Shown here: piece after piece, positions 53,098-61,774 of the stretch
Layout of the letters: each line of letters starts with the position of its first letter
Numbering within the stretch: the stretch's first letter is position 1
Source: Nostoc sp. ATCC 53789
GTDB lineage: Bacteria; Cyanobacteriota; Cyanobacteriia; Cyanobacteriales; Nostocaceae
Length of the DNA: 64,000 nt
Reading direction: 5' to 3'
NCBI RefSeq assembly: GCF_009873495.1
Contig: NZ_CP046703.1
Span: 2,356,001-2,420,000, forward strand
Translations under genes and position numbers: made by a program
Notes under the pieces: model-generated
What the model was told of the DNA's origin: nothing
Databases searched by the model: none
What the model saw: only the letters and a program-made list of their open reading frames with translations

Positions 53098-55359
53098 ATG
53101 CCAGATTTAGATACAAGAGAATGGTTACTTACCAATGGCTTAGGAAGTTTTGCCAGTGGTACGATTTCTGATGTCCGCACACGCACCTATCACGGTTGGC
53201 TGTTTACCGCTACAAACCCACCTTCTGGGCGGACTCTGCTGTTTTCACACTTAGACGCTAGCTTAGAAGTATCGGGGAACGTTGTAGCACTGGGGACAAA
53301 TGTTTGGGGTAACGGTCAGATTGAACGGACAGGCTACGAACTGTTGCGTTGTTTTGATATTAACCCAGTTCCAAAATGGATTTGGGGTCGAGATAACTGG
53401 CAATTAAGCAGACAATTGGTGATGCCTTATGGGTTGGTAGAGGCTGAAAACTTTGGAACAGACAGGAAAGAGGTAATTTCTCATTCTCCTCCTTGCCTCC
53501 AGCAAAGTGCCCCTCTACCTCTTCCCAATGCCCAATTTTGCGATCGAATCTTGATCCAATATCGCTATGACGGAAGCGATACAGCAATTTTACGGCTGCG
53601 ACTGCTGATCGCAGAACGTGATTTTCACCACCCACAAATTGCTAGTTCAGGATTACAGTTCTCAGAATTGCTTGGGCAACAGCAAATCTGCCTGCAAGCA
53701 AAAAAATTGGGTAATTTCGGTATACCTTGGCACTTGCGTTGGACAAAAGGAAAATATCAACCAGATGCAGTTTGGTATTGGAATTATGGATTGTCTGAGG
53801 AGACAAAACGGGGATTAAGTGACAAAGAAGACCTCTACAGCCCTGGTTACTTGATAGTCAGACTGCAACCAGGAGATGTGGTAACACTAGAAGCAAGAGT
53901 AGGTTTTCCAAACTTGATGGCAGGTGTTCTCACTTCCGAAACCTTTGCAGAAGCCGTGGAGATAGAGCAAGACCGGCTCTCTCAGATTTTTGGATGGAGT
54001 GAGGGGGGTAGGGGAGTAGGGGAGCAGGGGGCAGGAGAGCAGGGGGCAGGGGGAGCAGGGGGAGCAGGGGAGACAAGGGGACAAGGGGACAAGGGGACAA
54101 GAGGTGAGAACTTGAAACAAGTCTTTCCCCTTGTGCCTAATTCTCCTTGTCCCCAAGTCCTCTTGCCCATACCCAATGCCCCATGCCCAATGCCCCATGC
54201 CCAATCCCCAATCTGGCAACAACTACTTAAAGCAAGCGATCAGTTTATCGTCTATCGAGCCTCAATAGCTTGTCCCACAATCATTGCTGGTTATCACTGG
54301 TTTAATGAGCGAGGGCGCGACATATTAATTGCCTTACCTGGATTGGCACTAGTTCCACAGCGCTTTGATCTGGCAAAAGGAGTATTACGGACTTTTAGGC
54401 ATTACTATCGTCACGGTTTAATGCCTAATGTATTTCCTGATGCCGATGGCGAACCACTTTATAACAGTATTGATGCGGCGCTGTGGTGGGTTGAAACTTT
54501 AGGGCTTTATTTAGAAGCTACCCAAGACTGGGAATTTTTGGCAGAGCAATTCTCTGTAGTCCAACAAATCCACAAAGCCTTTGTTGGTGGTACACACTAC
54601 AATATCCAGGTTGATGCTATTGATGGGCTAATTAGTTGGGATGCTCGTGGTGTAGCTCTCACATGGATGGATGTCGTAATTGGAGCAAATCCTGTTACTC
54701 CACGTCACGGTAAGCCGGTGGAAATCAATGCGCTGTGGTATTCAGCTTTATGTTGGCTAAGTCGGTGGGCAGAACGCTTAAGTTCGCTTGAACTTGGCGA
54801 TCCAGTGCGTCTCACTAAACAAGCACAGCGTTATGCTCTGCAAGCAGAAAAGGTTAAAACCTCGCTGCAAAAGTTCTGGAATCCTCAGTTGGGTTATTTA
54901 TACGATACTATCGAGCCAGACGATCGCCGGAATTTTCAAATTCGTCCCAATGCGGTTTTGGCGCTGTCACTGCACCACTGTGGATTTTCTGCCCAACAAG
55001 GGAGTCAGATACTAGATTTGGCAACTATCAGCTTGCTGACTCCTTATGGTCTTCGCAGTCTCGATCCAGGAGATCCCGAATATAAAGGGAGATATGAGGG
55101 TAATCAAGAGCAACGCGATCGCGCCTATCACCAAGGCACTGTTTGGGGTTGGCTAATTGGACCATATATTCGGGCTTGGCAACGTTTTTATCCACAACAA
55201 TCGCTGCCTTTTGATTGGCAACCTCTGCTAGATAATTTCTTATCTGGCGCTTGTCTTGGCTCTATTTCTGAGATATTTGATGGCGATGCACCTCATACAC
55301 CTAGAGGTGCGATCGCTCAAGCTTGGTCAGTTGCCGAAGTAATTCGCCACATTAAATAG
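53098..55359 (+). CDS. Amylo-alpha-1,6-glucosidase-type glycogen debranching enzyme with an inserted repeat
   Basis: The 753 residues comprise an N-terminal beta-rich domain (about 5-295; NGLGSFASGTISDVRTRTYH is the family hallmark) and a C-terminal (alpha/alpha)6 barrel (about 372-753) with ACPTIIAGYHWFNERGRDIL, MPNVFPDADGEPLYNSIDAA, LISWDARGVALTWMD and DRAYHQGTVWGWLIGP; acidic residues in these are likely catalytic. Between the two domains a low-complexity stretch (about 300-370: Gly/Gln/Ala then Pro/Cys/Asn-rich) is a translated copy of a spacer repeat. Without it the length would be about 683, nearer the family norm. The function is alpha-1,6 cleavage in glycogen turnover. Confidence 0.88.
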   Translation: MPDLDTREWLLTNGLGSFASGTISDVRTRTYHGWLFTATNPPSGRTLLFSHLDASLEVSGNVVALGTNVWGNGQIERTGYELLRCFDINPVPKWIWGRDNWQLSRQLVMPYGLVEAENFGTDRKEVISHSPPCLQQSAPLPLPNAQFCDRILIQYRYDGSDTAILRLRLLIAERDFHHPQIASSGLQFSELLGQQQICLQAKKLGNFGIPWHLRWTKGKYQPDAVWYWNYGLSEETKRGLSDKEDLYSPGYLIVRLQPGDVVTLEARVGFPNLMAGVLTSETFAEAVEIEQDRLSQIFGWSEGGRGVGEQGAGEQGAGGAGGAGETRGQGDKGTRGENLKQVFPLVPNSPCPQVLLPIPNAPCPMPHAQSPIWQQLLKASDQFIVYRASIACPTIIAGYHWFNERGRDILIALPGLALVPQRFDLAKGVLRTFRHYYRHGLMPNVFPDADGEPLYNSIDAALWWVETLGLYLEATQDWEFLAEQFSVVQQIHKAFVGGTHYNIQVDAIDGLISWDARGVALTWMDVVIGANPVTPRHGKPVEINALWYSALCWLSRWAERLSSLELGDPVRLTKQAQRYALQAEKVKTSLQKFWNPQLGYLYDTIEPDDRRNFQIRPNAVLALSLHHCGFSAQQGSQILDLATISLLTPYGLRSLDPGDPEYKGRYEGNQEQRDRAYHQGTVWGWLIGPYIRAWQRFYPQQSLPFDWQPLLDNFLSGACLGSISEIFDGDAPHTPRGAIAQAWSVAEVIRHIK
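53998..54208 (+). repeat. Spacer inverted-repeat element inside a coding sequence, copy B
   Basis: GGGGGAGCAGGGGGAGCAGG tandem bits, GGGGACAAGGGGACAAGGGG, the core GAGAACTTGAAACAAGTCTT and the mirrored CCCCTTGTGCC/CTCCTTGTCCCC segments match the reverse complement of copy A (5878-6002). The reading frame stays open through all of it. Confidence 0.9.
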
Positions 55360-55428
55360 TGCTGAGTTTTGAGTTCTGAGTATTAGAAATGCCTATAGAT
55401 CAATACTCACTATTTATAACTTTTAAAG

Positions 55429-55502
55429 TGGCTCAGGTTGGAATTGAACCAACGACCTCAGGCTTATGAGTCCCGCGCTCTAACCAACTGAGCTACTGAG
55501 CC
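55429..55502 (-). tRNA. tRNA-Met (anticodon CAT)
   Basis: Read on the minus strand the 74 bases start GGCTCAGTAGCTCAGTTGG and end CCTGAGCCA. The 7-bp acceptor stem pairs GGCTCAG with CTGAGCC with A as discriminator. The D arm has AGCTCAGTTGGTTAGAGC, the anticodon loop is CTCATAA (anticodon CAT) and the T arm is TTGGTTCAATTCCAACC. The sequence is an elongator tRNA-Met rather than initiator (the acceptor is fully paired and the anticodon stem lacks three G-C pairs). CCA is not encoded. Confidence 0.93.
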
Positions 55503-55669
55503 ATATATCTTCAAATCATAAACTAGTATAGCATACAAATTTGCTCAATACTAAGATTTTTGCAATTTTCTTACAGCTTTCATCCCTGTTGAGTTTATAA
55601 AAAGCAAAAGAGGGAGGTAAACTCCCTCAACAAAACAAGGCAAGGATTTAGTTACAGATAGCCAAGAAA

Positions 55670-58066
55670 TTATATGCGATCCGGTAACATGGCGATTGGG
55701 TTAACAGCACCCTTACCTGATGGATGGATTTCAAAGTGGGTGTGTGGGCCAGTACTGTGACCAGTGCTACCCATTAAAGCAATTGTTTCTCCTTGATGTA
55801 CCTGCTGACCAGGTTGCACTAGAATCTTGCTGTTATGAGCATAGCGAGTCGTGCTGCCATCAGGATGGCGAACTTCGACAAGGTTGCCGTAGCCACCATT
55901 GTTCCAGCCTGCTTTTTCTATCGTCCCCTCAGCTGAGGCGACAACTGGCGTGCCAGTGGAGTTAGCAACGTCAATTCCTTTGTGCATTCTACCCCAGCGC
56001 CAGCCATAACCAGAGGTAAGGGTACCTTTTGCCGGCCATGTGTAAGCTACGGTTGAGGAAGATGGAGGAGGTGTCAGTTCGTCAATGGGCCTGGGCAGAT
56101 ATTGATCCACTGCTGCCAAAGGCGGTAGTATCTGTGGAGTAACTGTGGTTCCCCGCATCTTTCCTAAGGAGTCAGAGGCATTTACTCTTCCAGGAGGAGT
56201 TGCAACTCTTGTAGGAGATTTAGTGCGAGCGGGAGTCCACTGACTAGCAGAACCGAGATTGGGCAAGAATTCTGGGTTTACTGGTTCGGTAGGACGTACA
56301 CTAGTACGGAATTGGGGCTTGATTGGTTGAGCGCTATAGGTAGCTCTAATAGGTGTAGGAACTGGAATTGGTATCGCGACACTATTTGGTCGAACAGCAG
56401 AATTAGGTACGATGAAATTATTGGGAGTAGAAATAGGAGTGAGCATTGCAGCGTTAGTAGTATCGCTAGCTGCTGGCACAACTAAATTACCAGACTGTTG
56501 AGCGCGGTATTTCTGCTGTAATCTCTGAATTTCCGCTTGCAAGCCGCGCAAACGGTCATTATTATTTCCCCGTGCTACCCTATTTGCCGATGTTTTAGGC
56601 TGTTGTATTTCAGCAAAAGCTGTTGGCACTGGATCTTCACCACCAACACCATAAGACCTAGCAGGAGTGGTAGGGCGTACTTCTAAGTCAGTGGCACTAT
56701 TTGCCTGAACCTGATTGTTCGCAATTACCGGTGTAGGGACGGCAACGCTGCTGTTGTCGGCAATAGATGGTGATTGTGAAGGAGTTGGTAGATAGGAGTT
56801 GGCACTACCAATGTTCATAGGAGAGGTAGCTACTTTTGGAGTTTTGCTGGACTCCACAAAAGTAGGTTGACTCGCTACAGCAGGTTGGCTGACTACAGTA
56901 GGTTGATTCGCTACTGTTACCTCAACTTGACTAGCAGGAATAATTAGTTTTTGACTAATTTTCAGTTCATTGGGATTGTTGAGGTTATTTACCTTAACTA
57001 GTTCTGATACTGAAGTATTGTATTTGCTGGCGATCGCTGCTAGTGTATCTCCAGGCTTAACTTCGTAGGCGGTTCGAGCCGAGGACGCAATAAGTGTTGG
57101 TGTAGCTGGTACTGGTGCAATTGCACTTGTCTGATTCTTCTGTTTTAACTTCGATATCAAGTTCGCTTTGCTTGCATCGTCAGAAGTATTCGGCTGGACT
57201 AATGCAGTTTTTTCAACTCCAGTCGTCGGTTGTGCCAAACCAATATCAGCTGGTGATAAGTTTTCAGTTTCCCCAGACTGTAACTGTGCGAGACTTTTTC
57301 TTAACCGATTAGATTTTTCTTGTAAGCGATTCAGTGCAAACTCTTGTTGTGCCTTAAGTTGTGCATTTATCTCACCGTTGACTGCACCAGATGTTGCTAC
57401 TGTTTGTGGCTGGGCATTCAATAAAACATTTGTACTGCCAACACCATCAGCACTATAGTCAGACAAATTATTGACTGTTGGGAAACTAGTCTCAGCTAAT
57501 GTGTTGTTCAAACCCTGTGCCACTTGTGGCTTCAGGTTAGTGGAATTTTTATAACCAGCTGTTGCTTGAGAAAATGTTTCTGATGCAGGAATTTGCAAAG
57601 ATATTCCATTTGCCGCGACTTGCCATTTAGCTTCAAGCCCAGGCACTTGTGAGACTGCCGTTGGTTCCACGATCACAGGATTTTCCGGCACGCTCGCTGA
57701 TGAGACTGCTTGGGACTCCAGCTTTGTGGAGGCAAATTTCACTTCAGTGTCAGGAGCAGCAGGAATCGAAGAGGAAGCCTTTTGGCTGCCTACTGGCACC
57801 GCTGCTTGGGCTTGATCGCTTTGTCGAGTCACCAAAAGGCTGGTTGCTCCCATAGAGATTGCCAAGCCAATCATGGCGGCTTTTGTCCGCACCCGGCGGT
57901 TAACTTTTGGATTCATCACATTTTGCAGTTCTACCGGGGCATCATCGCTGTTGGGGTTATTGTTCAACACAGCTTTTACTCTCTTTTTTAATGCTCGTTT
58001 CAAAGACGACCTCCTATGATCACTAGCGCTTAACTGACCTCGATTTTTCAGTTGGATACTAGTCAA
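55670..58066 (-). CDS. LysM/M23-family peptidoglycan endopeptidase
   Basis: The 798 residues start with a basic cytosolic stretch (about 1-60) and a hydrophobic anchor (about 65-83, AAMIGLAISMGATSLLV). A long Ser/Pro/Ala/Gln-rich linker follows. One LysM domain lies at about 332-378 (YEVKPGDTLAAIASKYNTSV) and binds peptidoglycan. The M23 zinc peptidase domain (about 690-795) has the ligands in GRMHKGIDVANSTGTPV and GPHTHFEIHPSG. The enzyme cleaves peptide cross-links or acts as an activator of amidases if inactive. It is transcribed alone, pointing away from trmL. A 729-base spacer follows upstream. Confidence 0.88.
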   Translation of the reverse strand: MTSIQLKNRGQLSASDHRRSSLKRALKKRVKAVLNNNPNSDDAPVELQNVMNPKVNRRVRTKAAMIGLAISMGATSLLVTRQSDQAQAAVPVGSQKASSSIPAAPDTEVKFASTKLESQAVSSASVPENPVIVEPTAVSQVPGLEAKWQVAANGISLQIPASETFSQATAGYKNSTNLKPQVAQGLNNTLAETSFPTVNNLSDYSADGVGSTNVLLNAQPQTVATSGAVNGEINAQLKAQQEFALNRLQEKSNRLRKSLAQLQSGETENLSPADIGLAQPTTGVEKTALVQPNTSDDASKANLISKLKQKNQTSAIAPVPATPTLIASSARTAYEVKPGDTLAAIASKYNTSVSELVKVNNLNNPNELKISQKLIIPASQVEVTVANQPTVVSQPAVASQPTFVESSKTPKVATSPMNIGSANSYLPTPSQSPSIADNSSVAVPTPVIANNQVQANSATDLEVRPTTPARSYGVGGEDPVPTAFAEIQQPKTSANRVARGNNNDRLRGLQAEIQRLQQKYRAQQSGNLVVPAASDTTNAAMLTPISTPNNFIVPNSAVRPNSVAIPIPVPTPIRATYSAQPIKPQFRTSVRPTEPVNPEFLPNLGSASQWTPARTKSPTRVATPPGRVNASDSLGKMRGTTVTPQILPPLAAVDQYLPRPIDELTPPPSSSTVAYTWPAKGTLTSGYGWRWGRMHKGIDVANSTGTPVVASAEGTIEKAGWNNGGYGNLVEVRHPDGSTTRYAHNSKILVQPGQQVHQGETIALMGSTGHSTGPHTHFEIHPSGKGAVNPIAMLPDRI

Positions 58067-58795
58067 TGATTTAGATCACAACAAATGATAGATCAAGATC
58101 ACATTCACCAGAGATGCTTACGCAAGATTAACCTGCTTCTCTGATTTAGACAAGTTTACATGTATTAGCAAAACTTAAAGTTTGCTGTGTTTACTTGTCC
58201 GAACCACTCCTAACACCACTTAGGACGTTTATAACTCTTTACCATTATCCGCGCTTGTCTTGCGTCAATCACGGGGACTAAACAAATGATTTGCCTAGTC
58301 TATAGTCGCTGCCGAAAAATAAATTGCTTGCGACTTCTGGAAAAGTGATGCCCCCTGCTGTAGATATCTTCAAGATATTTCTAGCCCATCAGTCTTCTCA
58401 ACACGAGACTTTACGTTGATTATTCCCTAAAAAACAACCGTATTAACTATCGTCTAATTTTAGGCTGCTTTTGGGAGTTCAACGAGCAAAAACAGCTCAA
58501 ATACATGACATGACTGGATTTTAGCGCTTTTGTTCCCAATTTAGGATGCTTCAAATTCATCAAAATCTATCATTCAAATTTGGCATTATCTCAAGTTTTA
58601 TATATAAATTTCTTATAATAACCTTCCTCTCTTTGTAAGTATCTTCCACTACAATTGGCGAATAAACCCAGGATTTGGTATATTCTTTTACATATTTTGC
58701 CGTAAACAAAAAAATCTTGCTGCCAAAATTCTCCAGTTTAGATAGATATTTGTAGAGACAACAAGTAAATATACTTAGCTTGTGAAGGTAAACAA
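58067..58795. other. Long spacer with no supported gene
   Basis: AT-rich DNA of about 730 bases between the M23 peptidase start and the trmL end (both minus strand). I found no frame with protein-like composition, no tRNA and no strong inverted repeat. It must carry the peptidase promoter and may contain an unrecognised small RNA. Confidence 0.4.
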
Positions 58796-59257
58796 CTATT
58801 GTAGATAGCCTAACTGACGACGGGTTTCAAATAAGCCAATTGCCACACTGACTGACAAGTTCAAGCTGCGAACCCCTGGTTGGCTCATGGGAATATACAG
58901 AGTAGCATCGCAATCTGACAAAATTGTTGGTGGTAAGCCCGTAGTTTCACTACCAAATAGTAGCCAATCATCGGGTTGATATTGAAAGCTGACGTAACTA
59001 AAATTCCCACCAACGGTATAACCTAACCATCTGCCTCCACGCTCTTGATGTACGTTTTTAAAGGCTTCTAGGGTTTCGTGATAATGGAGTTTGACATAAG
59101 GCCAGTAATCTAAGCCGGCTCTTTTGAGGTAGCGATCGCTAATTTCAAACCCCAATGGCCCTACCAAATGCAACTCTGTACCTGTTGCTGCACAAGTACG
59201 AGCAATATTACCTGTATTAGGAGGAATTTGTGGGTTAACTAAAACGACCTGGGGCAT
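58796..59257 (-). CDS. trmL: tRNA (cytidine/uridine-2'-O-)-methyltransferase
   Basis: TrmL methylates the ribose at the wobble position of some tRNA-Leu using S-adenosylmethionine. The 153 residues are the minimal SPOUT fold with a deep trefoil knot: VVLVNPQIPPNTGNIARTCA at the start, LFGSETTGLPPTILSD (motif 2) and YIPMSQPGVRSLNLSVSVAI (motif 3). Length and motifs agree with TrmL. It is a single gene. Confidence 0.93.
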   Translation of the reverse strand: MPQVVLVNPQIPPNTGNIARTCAATGTELHLVGPLGFEISDRYLKRAGLDYWPYVKLHYHETLEAFKNVHQERGGRWLGYTVGGNFSYVSFQYQPDDWLLFGSETTGLPPTILSDCDATLYIPMSQPGVRSLNLSVSVAIGLFETRRQLGYLQ

Positions 59258-59516
59258 TGTCCGTATAATCTACGTATTGTATAAAACAATTTATTGTCAA
59301 TGTTAAATCTACCAAAGGGTAGAGGCTATTCATAGGTTTTGTTAATAATAATCAAGCATCATCCATCGATTAGATTTTTAAAACAATAGCACAAAGCCTC
59401 CCAGAGCAATCCCTGAGAGGATATTTGGCTAAAATTGGCAAATATTAAGTTTTATGTAGAAAGATTAAACACTTGTGTATTTTAGGGCTGGTAGTATCTC
59501 CCAAGATATCTACCAT

Positions 59517-59640
59517 TGGGTATGGGGCATCCAGAAGAGACATAGGAGACGAGGAAGAGGGGGGAGACAAGGGAGAAACTTGAATAATTCTCCCCTTATC
59601 TTCCCTGTCCCCCTGCTCCCTTGCCCCCTGCTCCTCTGCC
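59517..59640. repeat. Spacer inverted-repeat element, copy C
   Basis: GGGGGGAGACAAGGGAGAAA, a core GAAACTTGAATAATTCTCCC and mirrored CCCCTTATCTTCCCTGTCCC and TGCCCCCTGCTCC segments resemble copies A and B, with more divergence. It lies just after the gshA stop (minus strand) and may end its transcript. Confidence 0.7.
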
Positions 59641-59647
59641 TCTTCAA

Positions 59648-60787
59648 TTAAGCTAGTAGGGACGAACACAATTTGTCTTCGAGTTCAATTTCGCGTTCTT
59701 GGGTGGCGAGAATAGCCTGAGTGATGACGCGCTGGCTGTCAAAACCGACTGTGTGTAACTGCAACCACTGTTGAGCTTCATTGCCTTCGCGGAGAATTTT
59801 GTGCAATGGGGAAAGAAAACAGCTAAAGCCTCGTTGTTTAGCGATCGCCCAAACATCTTGGTACATTTGGGTAATCCAATCTCTGGCTAGGATGCTTCTA
59901 CCATCCTGCCAATGCCTCAAATGAGCATCGAGACTACCAGCCGCCGCCGCAGCTTCGTTTTCAGCAGTCAGGGTGACGAGTTCTTCGTCAGAGAAAATAC
60001 TTTGAGTTAAAGGATCGATGTTGGGATTTTCGATTACTTGCAATAAACGCGCTTCTAATAAGGCAGTAATGGCTAGTAAGGCAATGGGATCTGTGATTAA
60101 ATCGCAAATTCGTAGTTCTAGGCGATTTAGATCATAAGGGCGGCGATCGCCATTTGGTCGCACCGATGTCCACAAATGCCGAACATTTTGCATGGTTCCG
60201 GCAACGAGTTGATCTTCCACCCACTGGATATGATCGGCGTGGCTGGCAAATAATGGTACATGGCTAGGCGTTTGCGGAAATAGGCCCCAGCGAGTGGAGT
60301 GATAGCCAGTAGTTTTGCCATCTAGGAAGGGAGATGAGGCGCTGAGGGCAAGAAATAAAGGTGCTTCCATACGGATCACTCGACACGCCCGCATTAATAC
60401 TTCTGGATCGCTGATGCCTATGTTAATGTGTACGCTGGCGGTGACTACTTTTGTTCCGTAGGTGTTCTCAATGTAGTCATGATAGGGATTTGCTGGATCG
60501 GAACGCAGAAAGCGATCGCCGCCACCTAACGATAAAGTACTTCCCGGTATCAAGGTGTAATCGCCCAAGTGATTGAGGTAGTTTCGCAACTCCCGCCGAG
60601 GACGCAGCAAGGCACACAATAAATTTTCGTAATTATGGGATGGTTGGGTTATGTATTCTACATTGCGGCTATCTGGCTCCCGCATAAATCCATCCAAGGC
60701 TGCAATAATTTTGTCGGAGAGACCGACGATTTCACCTTGAGGTGTGCCAGTATATATCTCGATCTCAAAGCCTTTTAATAAGACCAC
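59648..60787 (-). CDS. gshA: Glutamate--cysteine ligase, cyanobacterial type
   Basis: GshA makes gamma-glutamylcysteine, the first step of glutathione synthesis. The 379 residues start MVLLKGFEIEIYTGTPQGEI and contain EPDSRNVEYITQPSHNYENL, LLRPRRELRNYL, IPGSTLSLGGGDRF and SVHINIGISDPEVLMRACRV, the blocks of the cyanobacterial GCS family, distinct from the enterobacterial enzyme. The gene stands alone. Together with the GST and peroxiredoxins at 51-53 kb it belongs to the thiol-redox toolkit. Confidence 0.95.
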   Translation of the reverse strand: MVLLKGFEIEIYTGTPQGEIVGLSDKIIAALDGFMREPDSRNVEYITQPSHNYENLLCALLRPRRELRNYLNHLGDYTLIPGSTLSLGGGDRFLRSDPANPYHDYIENTYGTKVVTASVHINIGISDPEVLMRACRVIRMEAPLFLALSASSPFLDGKTTGYHSTRWGLFPQTPSHVPLFASHADHIQWVEDQLVAGTMQNVRHLWTSVRPNGDRRPYDLNRLELRICDLITDPIALLAITALLEARLLQVIENPNIDPLTQSIFSDEELVTLTAENEAAAAAGSLDAHLRHWQDGRSILARDWITQMYQDVWAIAKQRGFSCFLSPLHKILREGNEAQQWLQLHTVGFDSQRVITQAILATQEREIELEDKLCSSLLA

Positions 60788-60904
60788 CTTGTTCTCCTCG
60801 GCTCTCTCTGCCTATAAATTGTATCGAATTAGACGCATCTTTAGGATCTATCTTTCAGTCAATCAAAGGTTAAGAATCATGTAATTAATGATTCATGCCA
60901 AGTT

Positions 60905-61057
60905 ATGATGACAGATTTCTTGGCTGTTCTTCAAAAAATTATTACTACTGAAATTACTGAAGGCTCTGCTGTAAGTAATCTGGAAATTGAGGTGAAGTGT
61001 AACTTTCCAGAAAAAAACAACCTAATTCACAGTAAATGCAAAAAATTATCTGCGTAG
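60905..61057 (+). CDS. Possible 50-residue small protein
   Basis: A frame from two adjacent ATG codons reads MMTDFLAVLQKIITTEITEG, then a charged VSNLEIEVKCNFPEKNN, ending at TAG 61055-61057. Composition is protein-like, but there is no strong ribosome site and I recognise no family. It occupies most of the spacer between gshA and the prodomain-like gene. Confidence 0.3.
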   Translation: MMTDFLAVLQKIITTEITEGSAVSNLEIEVKCNFPEKNNLIHSKCKKLSA

Positions 61058-61078
61058 TATAGGGTTAGAAAATGGTCA

Positions 61079-61378
61079 TTAAACACCCAACTTGCCTGTA
61101 TTTATTCTCCTATTAACCAGACGCAATTGCTGCGATCGCTTCAAATATTTTACCCAAGGTTCCTCGGACAAGTGGGAAATTGCATTTAGTGACAGTGTTG
61201 CCGTAAATATATCTCTTCCACTAGTAACACCACTGATGCCTAAATTTTCTAAAACAGCAGTTGCAGCAGAGTCTAAAATTGGTTCAGTATGGATAAAAAC
61301 TTCTAAATTCGCTTCCTCTGGGTTTTGAACATCATTGAGCGCTGTAGCAAGGGCAGCATCTAACTTTTGAAAATCCAT
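61079..61378 (-). CDS. Stand-alone subtilase-prodomain-like protein
   Basis: The 99 residues are not exported (no signal). Residues 25-90 align with residues 46-108 of the subtilase encoded next door: RDIFTATLSLNAISHLSEEP and LKRSQQLRLV here against SVRTAFLPIESLDVLSEEDV and IKPSRKLHLR there. Both resemble the alpha/beta prodomains (I9/FlsP type) that fold and inhibit subtilisins. It may be a separate inhibitor or chaperone for the peptidase, or a duplicated prodomain with another target. It lies about 400 bases downstream of the peptidase on the same strand. Confidence 0.65.
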   Translation of the reverse strand: MDFQKLDAALATALNDVQNPEEANLEVFIHTEPILDSAATAVLENLGISGVTSGRDIFTATLSLNAISHLSEEPWVKYLKRSQQLRLVNRRINTGKLGV

Positions 61379-61582
61379 GAGCAGTAAGTGGGTAAAAAGC
61401 AGGCAATTCTTAACCTATCGTATAGCTAAGGTATCAAACTTGCGAGTTTTTATTGCCTATCTCTGTATAGATTTAATGGGCGATTTCCTATGTCCAATTA
61501 CAGATTAATTGCTGTTCTCTCTGGCTTTGAGATTTATTGAGAGCCTAAACGCAGATTATGCTTGTATATTAATATTCCCTTT

Positions 61583-61702
61583 CTCTATGAAAGTACCACT
61601 CAAAGTTGCTCCTTAAAAATCAGCATCTAAAGCAGTTATTCGGATTTAAATTGCCTCTGTTAAGTCAGCAATTTTAAAATTAGCACTGTTTAATTTAGTA
61701 GC
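61583..61702 (-). pseudogene. Pentapeptide-repeat gene remnant
   Basis: On the minus strand one frame reads ATKLNSANFKIADLTEAI, stop, IRITALDADF, stop, GATLSGTFIE: a pentapeptide-repeat pattern A(N/D)(L/F)xx with two in-frame TAA codons. It is a fragment of a decayed gene lying between the subtilase and the prodomain-like gene. Confidence 0.6.
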
Positions 61703-61715
61703 CGTATAATCTTCA

Positions 61716-61766
61716 AGAGACGCGATATATTTATTGTGTTAAAGGTGTTAAATATATCGCATCTCT
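61716..61766. terminator. Long inverted repeat downstream of the subtilase gene
   Basis: AGAGACGCGATATATTTA and TAAATATATCGCATCTCT pair over 18 bases with one mismatch around a 15-base loop, 8 bases beyond the subtilase stop on the minus strand. It may terminate that gene or be a mobile repeat. Confidence 0.6.
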
Positions 61767-61774
61767 GAGGCTAA

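Noticed and set aside
53887..54222. Minus-strand frames opposite the debranching-type gene
   Set aside because: They follow the low-complexity repeat only; the plus frame carries the enzyme.
59445..59669. A 74-residue minus-strand frame after gshA
   Set aside because: It is read through the repeat element (copy C) and overlaps the gshA end out of frame.
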